DNA of 64,000 nt, from NCBI RefSeq assembly GCF_029360705.1, contig NZ_JARKMX010000008.1, positions 3,402,202 through 3,466,201 of the forward strand, in the 5' to 3' direction. Of the stretch, positions 16,653-24,127 are shown piece after piece (the first letter of the stretch is position 1; the number at the start of each line of letters is the position of its first letter). The notes under the pieces were generated by a model. That model worked only from the letters and a program-made list of their open reading frames with translations, searched no databases and was not told the DNA's origin. Made by a program: the position numbers and the translations under genes. Source of the stretch: Paraflavitalea pollutisoli (GTDB lineage Bacteria > Bacteroidota > Bacteroidia > Chitinophagales > Chitinophagaceae).

Positions 16653-17333
16653 ATGAAAACATCCCCGTCCGATCCAGCAATTATCAACCTTTCGATCAAC
16701 CTGCTGAAGATCTCTCGCCCATTGGAGGTGATAACTACTTTCTTTGACAACTACCACTATACAGATGCAGACTGGTATTTGCAGAATATGATTAAGATGG
16801 CCGGAAAATGTGGTAAAGAAAAGAACCTGCCCGATAGAGCTTGTGATATGATCTTCTTCTACGAAAATATTACTCAATTAATTGAGATCTCCTGGATCAT
16901 TGCCCAGCAGGATAACGAAGGCAGTTCGGCCAACATTACGATAGAGAGCACCGACCAGCAGGCCATGATGAATCCCAAGCTGTTTGCCCTGCCACATCAG
17001 GCCAGCTACGCATTTGACTTTTTTCCCCGATACCTGTCAGGCGATGAATTCCTAAAGCCGTATTTGGTATTCCCCAAATTATTTAAAGCCTATGCACTGT
17101 CTGAATGGAAAGAGAAACTCAACATGATCTTGCATCATGTTATGAGCAGGTACCGTGGCGAGATATCTACCTGCGACGTTAACCTGTATAAGCTACTAAG
17201 GTTACTTGGAAAAATGATCGCAGCATGCCACTTGATCTTCGTGCGCCATGAATCCATAAAACACCCCGTACTGCCAACCAATAATGATGCCACACCAACA
17301 GAAAAATCGTCGCAAGAATCTGGTGATAACTAA
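16653..17333 (+). CDS. Unknown helical protein, 226 residues
   Basis: No family recognised. The predicted protein is cytoplasmic and alpha-helical, without signal peptide or membrane segments. Notable stretches are ADWYLQNMIKMAGKCGKEKN, YENITQLIEISWIIAQQDNE and the polar, disordered C-terminus (NNDATPTEKSSQESGDN). It begins 24 bases after the Crp-like gene, and its end overlaps a following small ORF, so it probably belongs to a rightward cluster from 16.0 to 18.4 kb. Its layout resembles small helical proteins carried by Bacteroidetes ICEs near RteC-like genes, but I cannot assign it. Confidence 0.6.
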   Translation: MKTSPSDPAIINLSINLLKISRPLEVITTFFDNYHYTDADWYLQNMIKMAGKCGKEKNLPDRACDMIFFYENITQLIEISWIIAQQDNEGSSANITIESTDQQAMMNPKLFALPHQASYAFDFFPRYLSGDEFLKPYLVFPKLFKAYALSEWKEKLNMILHHVMSRYRGEISTCDVNLYKLLRLLGKMIAACHLIFVRHESIKHPVLPTNNDATPTEKSSQESGDN

Positions 17334-17532
17334 AGATTCGTTACACATTCGGGGAACGCGCATTAGAGGGCGTGATGTTGCCTTCAACAGGTTTCTGCAT
17401 TGCCTCATTCGGGAGTGCCTGGCTGAACTGCAAGCCATGCGGGCTGAACTACATGCACTGAAAACAGACATCGAACTACTCGAACGACAGGGATACAGTC
17501 ACTCCAAATCCCCGAAACGAAATCGCACCTGA
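17284..17532 (+). CDS. Small coiled-coil protein, start uncertain
   Basis: The frame opens with two ATGs at 17284, inside the 3' end of the previous gene. A GTG at 17323 (giving VITKDSLHIRGTRIRGRDVA) would reduce the overlap to 11 bases and looks more natural. The second half is a leucine-rich helix (CLAELQAMRAELHALKTDIE) likely to form a coiled coil, and the tail is very basic. No family recognised. The overlap suggests translational coupling to the preceding unknown gene. Confidence 0.5.
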   Translation: MMPHQQKNRRKNLVITKDSLHIRGTRIRGRDVAFNRFLHCLIRECLAELQAMRAELHALKTDIELLERQGYSHSKSPKRNRT

Positions 17533-17683
17533 AGTTAATTCACAAAACATCTTCCAATATCTACTAGGACATTCATTTCAAATAGCTGCCTACATGTGCT
17601 CGCGCTTTGCAAGCAGTGGCAGGAAGTAGCCAGGCATAATTCAATAAACCGCAGCGGCATTCCACCAATTCAACCAATCTACC

Positions 17684-18085
17684 ATGCCCATCAAAGTAAT
17701 GTTCTTTGCCTTCAATCCCGAGGCCATTTTTAAGACACATGAATGCTACCTGCAACATGCAGGCATTGATATATGTGGTTATGTCTCCTGCCTTGACCCG
17801 TATCAGGACATATACAACAAACTTCAACCTGATATTGTCTGTTACCACTTCGGCACTATTCCAATTGAAATATATGCCACGGAATTTACCTGCAAACTTA
17901 TTGCAGCGACTGACTACTACAGCGCAGAAGACCAGGCAGCGACCCTTAGTTTAGCTGCCAATTCCGGATTGCACCACATTCGGGGTTATGTCCAAAAGGA
18001 GCACCACTTCCTCTTGGCAGCTTTTCACCTGGTGGATATTGGCAGAGACTGTTTCTTTCCGCAAGATATGGTCCCATTACTATAG
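17684..18085 (+). CDS. Unknown protein, possible receiver-like fold
   Basis: In this 133-residue protein, the alternating strands and helices of IKVMFFAFNPEAIFKTHECY ... PDIVCYHFGTIPIEI ... CKLIAATDYYSAEDQAATL ... GLHHIRGYVQKEH resemble a response-regulator receiver (strand 1, PDIV strand 3, AATDY strand 4, GYVQK with a lysine near strand 5). The aspartate cluster of strand 1 is missing (FAFNPE), and the phospho-acceptor position is not clear. It would therefore be a pseudo-receiver at best. It is unlinked to any kinase and lies in a rightward run of small unknown genes. Confidence 0.5.
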   Translation: MPIKVMFFAFNPEAIFKTHECYLQHAGIDICGYVSCLDPYQDIYNKLQPDIVCYHFGTIPIEIYATEFTCKLIAATDYYSAEDQAATLSLAANSGLHHIRGYVQKEHHFLLAAFHLVDIGRDCFFPQDMVPLL

Positions 18086-18154
18086 CTGCTCACTGTATGG
18101 CAAGTACAAAACTGCTATCACACAACCGGCTTTACACAACAACCAATTTTAAAT

Positions 18155-18436
18155 ATGAGTTTATATATTGACGTTTTTCACGGCAACAGCCATCTATTTA
18201 CCACTGAAGACTTTGAGAACTATGGCCGGATGGAAAAAACCTATACGATATTGCGGAAACACCTGCCGGTGGCCGATGGATATAAACTACGGGTAACGAT
18301 ATGCCTGCAGGCGCGCATTGTTGTTCCGCAAGATGAGTTCAATACCGCTGTGCGCAATGGCAAAGGGAAAAGGTTTCCTGATGAAAGTAAAAAGCAAATA
18401 CCGAAAAGCTATGCTGGTTGCGTCGCAACTCTTTAA
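18155..18436 (+). CDS. Unknown small protein, 93 residues
   Basis: No family recognised. The product begins MSLYIDVFHGNSHLFTTEDF, has a short strand-rich centre (YKLRVTICLQARIVVPQDEF) and a basic C-terminal third (GKGKRFPDESKKQIPKS). It follows the receiver-like gene by 69 bases on the same strand and is the last rightward gene before the strand switch at about 18.5 kb. Confidence 0.45.
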   Translation: MSLYIDVFHGNSHLFTTEDFENYGRMEKTYTILRKHLPVADGYKLRVTICLQARIVVPQDEFNTAVRNGKGKRFPDESKKQIPKSYAGCVATL

Positions 18437-18577
18437 CCTGATGAAACAAGGTTCATTCTAAATCCCTACGCAATTGGCAGGAAAGCAAGTGTCATCCAAT
18501 GAGCCCTTTTGAAGTGTACTACCAACCAGGCATGGCCCCAAAGGGTTCATGTAGACGGATTCCACAGTTGACCTTTT

Positions 18578-19516
18578 TCAATGGGCCGCTCCTTTGAATT
18601 TTGAGGATTCAGCGAGGGCAGTTTTGGAAAGCGGCCATTTCCAGGATTGAAATACCCTTGACAGATTTCTATTGGTTGCTTCGCAAGAAGCCAGAAAGAA
18701 ATTATCAACTGCATCCTGAGTGGACTTTGCAACCGGCCTTTTGCTTACACTTTTCCATAGTTTAGTAACAAAGGTATTGCCGCCATAATCACGCCGTAGC
18801 CTAAAACAGAAGGATGCAAATAGATCCGTTGCTCCGAGTTCAGAATCAGGTACACCCTTATTTATTCCAAGCGTATTTTGCCACGTAAGCGCAGGGGACT
18901 TCATATACTTGTCTATAAGACCTACCACTTTCTCCTGAAACACCTTGAATGTCCAATTGCCAAAGGGAGCACCATTAACTCCTGTAGATTCCATTGCCAG
19001 GAAACGCATAAATACGGCATACCCTGTTGTAACGGGATCATCCTTTTTATACGCTATCTGATCTGTGTAAAACCAAAAGTTACGGCCGAACTCATAAAAC
19101 AGTTCTTGTCTATATTCGTTATTGTGGTGTATTGCATTATAATAATCGTCAAAAAAAGAATTGAGTAATTCGATTCCTGTAAAGCCGAGATAACCACATC
19201 CCGCACCGCAGGTATTGGAAACATCCGCAATGGTCGAGTGACCGTTGATATAATACTGGGGAATTATCGAGGGCGTTTTGCCAGTGCATCGTTGGTAAAA
19301 ACTATAGACACTATCCATCACCTTCAGCCACTTTCCCATTGTATTTTTATCGAGATCTTGTTTCCTGGACAGGATAGCCACCTTATTACCATGCCAAGCA
19401 TATAGCATCAAGTCCAACTTATTAAAACTAAGGTACTTTACAGGCGTTTGCGCAAAGGACACAAGTGATACGCAAATGAGCACACTTGGAATCAACGCTC
19501 TTTTTAAAAATATCAT
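18578..19516 (-). CDS. Secreted protein resembling an inactive zincin metallopeptidase
   Basis: This 312-residue protein has a signal peptide (residues 1-23, ending VSFAQ). The segment TCGAGCGYLGFTGIELLNSF is followed by ELFYEFGRNFWFYTD. YEFGRN at residues 141-146 stands where zinc peptidases of the M60-like or gluzincin kind have HExGHN, so both zinc histidines would be replaced by Tyr and Arg. The surrounding hydrophobic pattern and the MRFLAMESTG helix downstream fit a peptidase-like fold that has lost catalysis, or a related carbohydrate- or peptide-binding domain. This relationship is inference. The gene stands alone, leftward, with no neighbour that hints at its substrate. Confidence 0.6.
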   Translation of the reverse strand: MIFLKRALIPSVLICVSLVSFAQTPVKYLSFNKLDLMLYAWHGNKVAILSRKQDLDKNTMGKWLKVMDSVYSFYQRCTGKTPSIIPQYYINGHSTIADVSNTCGAGCGYLGFTGIELLNSFFDDYYNAIHHNNEYRQELFYEFGRNFWFYTDQIAYKKDDPVTTGYAVFMRFLAMESTGVNGAPFGNWTFKVFQEKVVGLIDKYMKSPALTWQNTLGINKGVPDSELGATDLFASFCFRLRRDYGGNTFVTKLWKSVSKRPVAKSTQDAVDNFFLASCEATNRNLSRVFQSWKWPLSKTALAESSKFKGAAH

Positions 19517-19663
19517 AGCCAGGATGTTTTATCGATACTTTACAAAATACGCTCTTACCGCTTTGTTACTTCCCGTTTAAACACCCTTTATACCTGCCGA
19601 AACGATGTGCAAATCATCCGGGTCCTTAGCAATGCACCTGGATCCCATTTGTTTCCATGATCT

Positions 19664-19695
19664 AAAAAACCAGCCTCCCTTTGGGAGAGGCTGGT
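19664..19695 (-). terminator. Rho-independent terminator of the small secreted-protein gene
   Basis: On the leftward strand ACCAGCCTC pairs with GAGGCTGGT around a short inner stem (CC/GG), and the hairpin is followed directly by six T residues. It lies 24 bases after the stop of the 90-residue secreted-protein gene at 19719. Confidence 0.88.
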
Positions 19696-19718
19696 CCCAT
19701 GTTAAAACCTGTAGTTAC

Positions 19719-19991
19719 TTAGAATCCGTTGGTATACACCGGGATGTAAGTTGACCCATCATGGGTAAACAGGTTGTAGTTGGTCGTACCGTTAATGCTC
19801 GATACGATCCTTGTCTGATTGGTGCCCGTGGTTTTCAATCCTGGCATCGAGGTGGAGTTTGCAACCAGCACCTTAGTGCCACTGATATCAGCATACACAT
19901 TGCTGTTCACAAACTTTTTGTGCCCGGCCAGGGCAGTGGTTGTTGCAGCCACGAGGGCAACAGCCGTCAACCATCCTAATTTACGTTTCAT
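19719..19991 (-). CDS. Small secreted protein paired with a MauE-like protein
   Basis: ATG at 19991 (a GTG two codons earlier is less likely) gives a 90-residue protein starting MKRKLGWLTAVALVAATTTA, with a signal peptide cleaved after TALAG. The mature 65 residues are Ser/Thr/Asn-rich, contain no cysteine and repeat short strand-forming pieces (SGTKVLVANSTS, TRIVSSINGTTNYNLFTHDG). Size and design recall small exported proteins that sit beside MauE-like genes in Bacteroidetes (DUF6520-like), but I cannot confirm the family. Its upstream neighbour is a MauE-like gene on the same strand 87 bases away, and a strong terminator follows, so they probably form a two-gene operon. Confidence 0.65.
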   Translation of the reverse strand: MKRKLGWLTAVALVAATTTALAGHKKFVNSNVYADISGTKVLVANSTSMPGLKTTGTNQTRIVSSINGTTNYNLFTHDGSTYIPVYTNGF

Positions 19992-20078
19992 GTTCACTTG
20001 GTTTTTTATGCCTACTTGTAATGAAGGGGCATCAGCATTCCCCTGCCTGCTTATCAGACCGGTCGCAGGTCCACCGGC

Positions 20079-20513
20079 CTAATGCGGTTTATCATGATTT
20101 TTACTTTGGCCAGCATAGCTCATGTTGATCCACCACCAGCAACCCCAGCCCAAGCCGAGCACCAGCAGCACCTTGCTGAGCCAGGTCATTCCTTCCCAGT
20201 AAGGATGGAAGGGCAGGTAAAACCAGTTATTCAGCAACGCGACACATTGATAACTGGTAAAGAGCAGGATACTGAACAGCGCCAGTAATATACCCAACCG
20301 TGATCTGCCCAACAAAACCAGCAGGATGATCAGGATCTCCACCACTACCACGCAAAAAGCAGTTAATGGCGCCCAACGACCGATGTAAGGCAATACCCTG
20401 CACCACGACGCAAACGCTGCATAGCTCAACAGCTTATCCATAGCTTCATACCCGAAGAACCCTACCAGTATTACCTGCATGCCATCATGCAGCAGCTGCT
20501 TAGTCACTGTCAT
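20079..20513 (-). CDS. MauE/DoxX-like integral membrane protein
   Basis: This 144-residue protein has four hydrophobic helices (about residues 10-28, 45-68, 72-95 and 114-133). The motif FFGYEAMDKLLSYAAFASWC early in the chain, followed by PLTAFCVVVVEILIILLVLL, matches the MauE/DoxX-like membrane family, members of which assist disulfide chemistry or maturation of exported proteins. The only other hallmark is a KLL...F..W pattern in the first loop. It is followed by a small secreted-protein gene, which may be its client. The AraC-type gene upstream is separated by 225 bases and may control the pair. Confidence 0.75.
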   Translation of the reverse strand: MTVTKQLLHDGMQVILVGFFGYEAMDKLLSYAAFASWCRVLPYIGRWAPLTAFCVVVVEILIILLVLLGRSRLGILLALFSILLFTSYQCVALLNNWFYLPFHPYWEGMTWLSKVLLVLGLGWGCWWWINMSYAGQSKNHDKPH

Positions 20514-20738
20514 AGCAACACCTGTTTTGTGATGTTAAAGGCCCCAGGCCCATTTTGTTCCTTTGGAAAATCTTTTGAGAGGAAAACTGGAATGTCGATT
20601 GTTGCCTCGCTGAACTCGCGGAATCTTTATACTTCTACTTTATGGCAATTCCATCGAAGCAAATATAGGTGAACGCCCACAATCATGTCTCAATACCAGG
20701 GTATAATTGCTTAATTGCTGCTTTTTATTTCTTATTTG

Positions 20739-21731
20739 CTACTGGAATAATTCTAACAACATTACAATGCCTGTAATGTCAGACAACCGTTGCCACTTGG
20801 AAAGTGTCATCGTTTCCATGACCACAAAAGCGCGCCTCATGTTGTTGTAATTAGAAAAACCACAGGCCGTCGCCACCTCGGAGAGTGTCAGGTGCGGGTA
20901 AAACTTCATTACTCGTTTGGCTTCGCGGATCCGCTCGTACAGGAGATAATGGTAGGGTGTGATACCAAATACCGCTTTGAACATTTCTTTAAAATAGGTG
21001 ATATTCATGCCAGCTATCCGGGCCCAGTCACGCAGGTGCTGTTTAAGCACAATTTGTTCCTTGATCAGCGCTCTTACCCTGAACAGGCTTTCAACCTGGC
21101 GTTCTGTGACCTGACGGTGCTGCCGTTTCATTGTCCTTGCCTCAATGACTTGTTCTATGAGATCTATGGCGTACGTTTCATTGCCGGGATTATCTACCAG
21201 ATCTGTCATACAGTCCAACGCCCTGGCACTGGCGAAACCAGGACCATCCTGCAAGGACCAGGTTTGTGAATCACCTACCTTGTTAAGTAGCTGGTTGATC
21301 TCATCATTATTGCTCAGTCGTTGCAATAGTTGTGCATCGATTTGCAAATCGAATACCTGATATACCTGCCCCTTCGACAAGTACAGTTCGCTCTCTACAT
21401 TGGGTGCCACTATAAAATTCACCTGGCCTTGCATCAGGTAATATTGCTTCTCATTGAGCCGGTAGCGCAGATTATTTTCTACCATTATCCGGAAACCCAA
21501 AAATGGCGCTGGATACTCGACACGCAACGTGGTATCCCGCGCAGGCATCAAGGTACTCTTGAATATTGTATAATGCTTATGTACATACGTTTGGTAAAAA
21601 TATTGTCCACCTGGCAGATCCGCATCGTATGCGATGGCGCCTGGGATATAGGAATCCGGCCTTATTGGGGCAGTAGTCTGATCATGTTCCCTGAAGTGAA
21701 TAACACCTTCAGACGATAATACTCTTATCAT
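20739..21731 (-). CDS. AraC-family transcriptional regulator
   Basis: This protein has 330 residues. The N-terminal 200 residues have no strong motif and would be the sensing domain. The C-terminal 100 residues carry the double helix-turn-helix of AraC/XylS proteins: LRDWARIAGMNITYFKEMFK, VFGITPYHYLLYERIREAKR, then LTLSEVATACGFSNYNNMRR. The end (MTLSKWQRLSDITGIVMLLE) deviates from the usual FKK.G..P..YR. Bacteroidetes regulators of this shape often control siderophore or exported-peptide genes. Here the nearest candidates are the MauE-like and secreted-protein genes downstream on the same strand. The start is the ATG at 21731. Confidence 0.88.
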   Translation of the reverse strand: MIRVLSSEGVIHFREHDQTTAPIRPDSYIPGAIAYDADLPGGQYFYQTYVHKHYTIFKSTLMPARDTTLRVEYPAPFLGFRIMVENNLRYRLNEKQYYLMQGQVNFIVAPNVESELYLSKGQVYQVFDLQIDAQLLQRLSNNDEINQLLNKVGDSQTWSLQDGPGFASARALDCMTDLVDNPGNETYAIDLIEQVIEARTMKRQHRQVTERQVESLFRVRALIKEQIVLKQHLRDWARIAGMNITYFKEMFKAVFGITPYHYLLYERIREAKRVMKFYPHLTLSEVATACGFSNYNNMRRAFVVMETMTLSKWQRLSDITGIVMLLELFQ

Positions 21732-22023
21732 AGGCTTGGGTTATTGTAATGGATGATTGCTCGATCCTTCTATAGTCGAATCATCTTCAGGGGGTATGAT
21801 CAAGGTTTCGTCTTTCTGTAACCGAATTTAATTAACTATCGCTGCATTTCCATCATCCTGATCAAAGGAACATATTACGAGGTCAGGGCTTTCTAAAAGA
21901 AAGACAATCGGTTATACATAATTGAATTAAGGGAATTTTAATCCTGACATGGTAGCCAGCAAGTTTTAACATTTCATATAAAAGGGGAACACCAAGTATT
22001 ACTTGCTCAGCTGCAATGAGGGA

Positions 22024-22608
22024 TCACCTAACTGGGTATATTAGATGCAGCATGTCTTTTTCATGATCCAACCGGCTTGTAGCAGCAGGTAGCGTGTCCT
22101 GCACTACCGTACACGTACGTTCAGCAAACTGATTACTGATATCAATGCCCAATTGCTGGCAGTAGTCCGCGATCATGTCCAGGTCAAAAAAGGCCATTCC
22201 TTCTCCTTGTTCAAAGGGCAGGCATTGCCCGAAATTCCTATCCGGAATCTCCTTACAACCCTTCGCCTCGATCTCACGGATCAGCGTGCCATTTTCATAC
22301 AGTAAGAGGTAGGCATATTCCACAACTACACAATAGAAGGCTTGCAAAAATATTGTTTGCAATTGCTTAGATAGTAGCTTTCCCAGATCATGCAGGTGCA
22401 TGAAGCTATTTACTTCGATGACTGTCCACTCTGCATAGCGATTAATGGTATAGCTGGACGGCGGGCTGTTGACAGCAGCCAGTACAGTCTCTGGTGCAGC
22501 TGGTACCGCGGCATTGTGGATCACCGAACCACAACCTGAATACCGCTGTACCAGGTCAACCAGGTGTTCCCTTTGCTGAGATTTTACATAACAACTGAGT
22601 AAATTCAT
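22024..22608 (-). CDS. Unknown cytoplasmic protein, 194 residues
   Basis: No family recognised. The protein has no signal peptide or long membrane helix. It contains EWTVIEVNSFMHLHDLGKLL followed by SKQLQTIFLQAFYCVVVEYA and an acidic stretch (FEQGEGMAFFDLDMIADYCQ). It stands alone, leftward, with a good promoter candidate at 22643-22674 and gaps on both sides, suggesting a single-gene transcript. The arrangement of a beta hairpin (YAYLLLYENGTLIREIEAKG) before an acidic helix looks like a regulatory or immunity-type protein, which is speculation. Confidence 0.55.
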   Translation of the reverse strand: MNLLSCYVKSQQREHLVDLVQRYSGCGSVIHNAAVPAAPETVLAAVNSPPSSYTINRYAEWTVIEVNSFMHLHDLGKLLSKQLQTIFLQAFYCVVVEYAYLLLYENGTLIREIEAKGCKEIPDRNFGQCLPFEQGEGMAFFDLDMIADYCQQLGIDISNQFAERTCTVVQDTLPAATSRLDHEKDMLHLIYPVR

Positions 22609-22642
22609 GGAATGGAGAGGATTGCCCTAAACTTGCTATCCT

Positions 22643-22674
22643 TTAAGGTACACACCTAAGCGGTGGCGGGCAAA
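22643..22674 (-). promoter_or_regulatory. Bacteroidetes-type promoter of the 194-residue unknown gene
   Basis: On the leftward strand TTTG (22671-22674) is followed after 20 bases by TACCTTAA (22643-22650), which matches six of eight positions of TAnnTTTG and keeps the correct spacing. The start of transcription would fall about 30 bases before the ATG at 22608. Confidence 0.5.
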
Positions 22675-22848
22675 ATATTTTTTTATTAATGAAATCGATC
22701 CTTGCTGCATGATACTGGTTATCATACCATTTCAGTTTTTACCGCTCGTAATATTGTTTCCATCCGCATCCTGCGTGGCGGAAAATGCACGCCCGGTAGT
22801 TGATGATAACCGGTATCAGCAATACGGAATTGTATTTGATCTAGCCCA

Positions 22849-23979
22849 TCACGGTTTGTTGAACAGCTGGCTAATGGTGGTAGGGTTTATGCCAATCCCG
22901 AATCCCCACCAATACTTCTTATTGTAGATCCATTGTTTGCCGATGGAACTGGGTGCCCAATCAATCGCTGCCGGGACAATAAAGAACGTTATACCGTTAT
23001 ACGAATAAAAGCCAGAAAGGCCAATGGAAACATAAAATTGCTTTGATTTTTTATCCCCTGTTAACGAGTTATCTTTTACAACGGTTGCACCAAGCTCTTC
23101 AACGCCTGGTGTTATGATCACGCCTCCACCAAATTTGTGGGTTGACTTTTTACCGCTGGAAAAGTAGCGATCCAAAGTCCATTTAAAGATATCTATATTG
23201 ACACCAATATTGGTAATACCAGACATCGCAGAAGCAGAAAATGTCGTATCCACGGGCGCACTGTTTTTATTAAGGGTAACCTCGGCCCTTGGCCTGATTT
23301 TAAAGGGAACAGTAACCAGCGACAGGGGGCTACTACTAAGATACCCTGAGCCAAACATGTAACTCCAATCATGAATAGCCAACACCTGATTTTTTCTCAA
23401 CAATACCTGGCGCTTGGTAAAGCCTCCGTTCCGAAATCCCGAAATAGTCAGCAGGTTATTGGTTGATTCAACCTTGACCACCTCATCTAGCACAACAGTA
23501 GGGCTGTTCACGTATTGATCAGCTGAATATATCACATCATTTGCGGGCTCTATATTTATCATCTTTTGTGCTACCAAGCTGTTACTTAAATAAATCTGTA
23601 ACGTCATGGCCTTATTTACATCGATAACCACGCCGGCAGGAATGATGATACTCACACGGGCCGACTTTGAAGCAACGCCAGAATCGAACGTGACTGCTGC
23701 CGGTGTCCATTGTAACACGATTCGCGCAGAATCATTAACAAGCTGGAGATTAGTTGGAACGTCCCGATAGGCAAGTGAAGCAGAAAATGGAATAGTCAAC
23801 CCTCCATTCGATGGCACCGAATTAGGCGTCAGTTTTAATTCTACATCAATTTGAACGATCAATTTTTCGCCCGCATATTTACGGCCCACAAGGGGATTGG
23901 GTGTTACGCCAACTGAAATATCCTGGCAAAAGGTAGTCGCAGGTAACAGCAGAAGGAATAGCAGGTGCTTGATTTTCAT
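22849..23979 (-). CDS. Exported protein of unknown function, probably envelope-associated
   Basis: This 376-residue protein has a signal peptide at residues 1-19 (ending ATTFCQ). The first 180 residues consist of beta-strand-like segments of an Ig or adhesin-like type (LTIPFSASLAYRDVPTNLQL, VSIIIPAGVVIDVNKAMTLQ). The C-terminal half has alternating aromatic/glycine strands (KFGGGVIITPGVEELGATVV, FYVSIGLSGFYSYNGITFFI, KKYWWGFGIGINPTTISQLF) that suggest a small outer-membrane barrel or surface domain. No enzyme motif seen. It is a single leftward gene, separated from the hamB gene by an imperfect inverted repeat. Confidence 0.65.
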   Translation of the reverse strand: MKIKHLLFLLLLPATTFCQDISVGVTPNPLVGRKYAGEKLIVQIDVELKLTPNSVPSNGGLTIPFSASLAYRDVPTNLQLVNDSARIVLQWTPAAVTFDSGVASKSARVSIIIPAGVVIDVNKAMTLQIYLSNSLVAQKMINIEPANDVIYSADQYVNSPTVVLDEVVKVESTNNLLTISGFRNGGFTKRQVLLRKNQVLAIHDWSYMFGSGYLSSSPLSLVTVPFKIRPRAEVTLNKNSAPVDTTFSASAMSGITNIGVNIDIFKWTLDRYFSSGKKSTHKFGGGVIITPGVEELGATVVKDNSLTGDKKSKQFYVSIGLSGFYSYNGITFFIVPAAIDWAPSSIGKQWIYNKKYWWGFGIGINPTTISQLFNKP

Positions 23980-24040
23980 AATAAGGCTTTATTGTCAGTA
24001 ATGGTATGCAAAATGACTTGTGCTGCTACAATATTAATGG

Positions 24041-24125
24041 TACCGGCATCAGCCATGAAGGGTGAAATCACCTTTTTTTGTTTGACTGTTGAATCTCCCT
24101 TCAATGGCTGATGGTATTGCCGGTA
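24041..24125. repeat. Imperfect inverted repeat at the end of the Hachiman operon
   Basis: TACCGGCA-TCAGCCAT-GAAGGG at the left and its complement CCCTTC-ATGGCTGA-TGCCGGTA at the right flank a 30-base centre containing GGTGAAATCACC and a run of seven T. The arms match over about 25 bases with small gaps. It begins 3 bases after the hamB stop, so it may serve as the operon terminator. It could equally be the footprint of a mobile cassette end. Confidence 0.5.
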
Positions 24126-24127
24126 GC

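Noticed and set aside
17202-17471. Leftward 89-codon frame under the 17284-17532 gene
   Set aside because: Antisense shadow of two rightward frames that fit the local operon.
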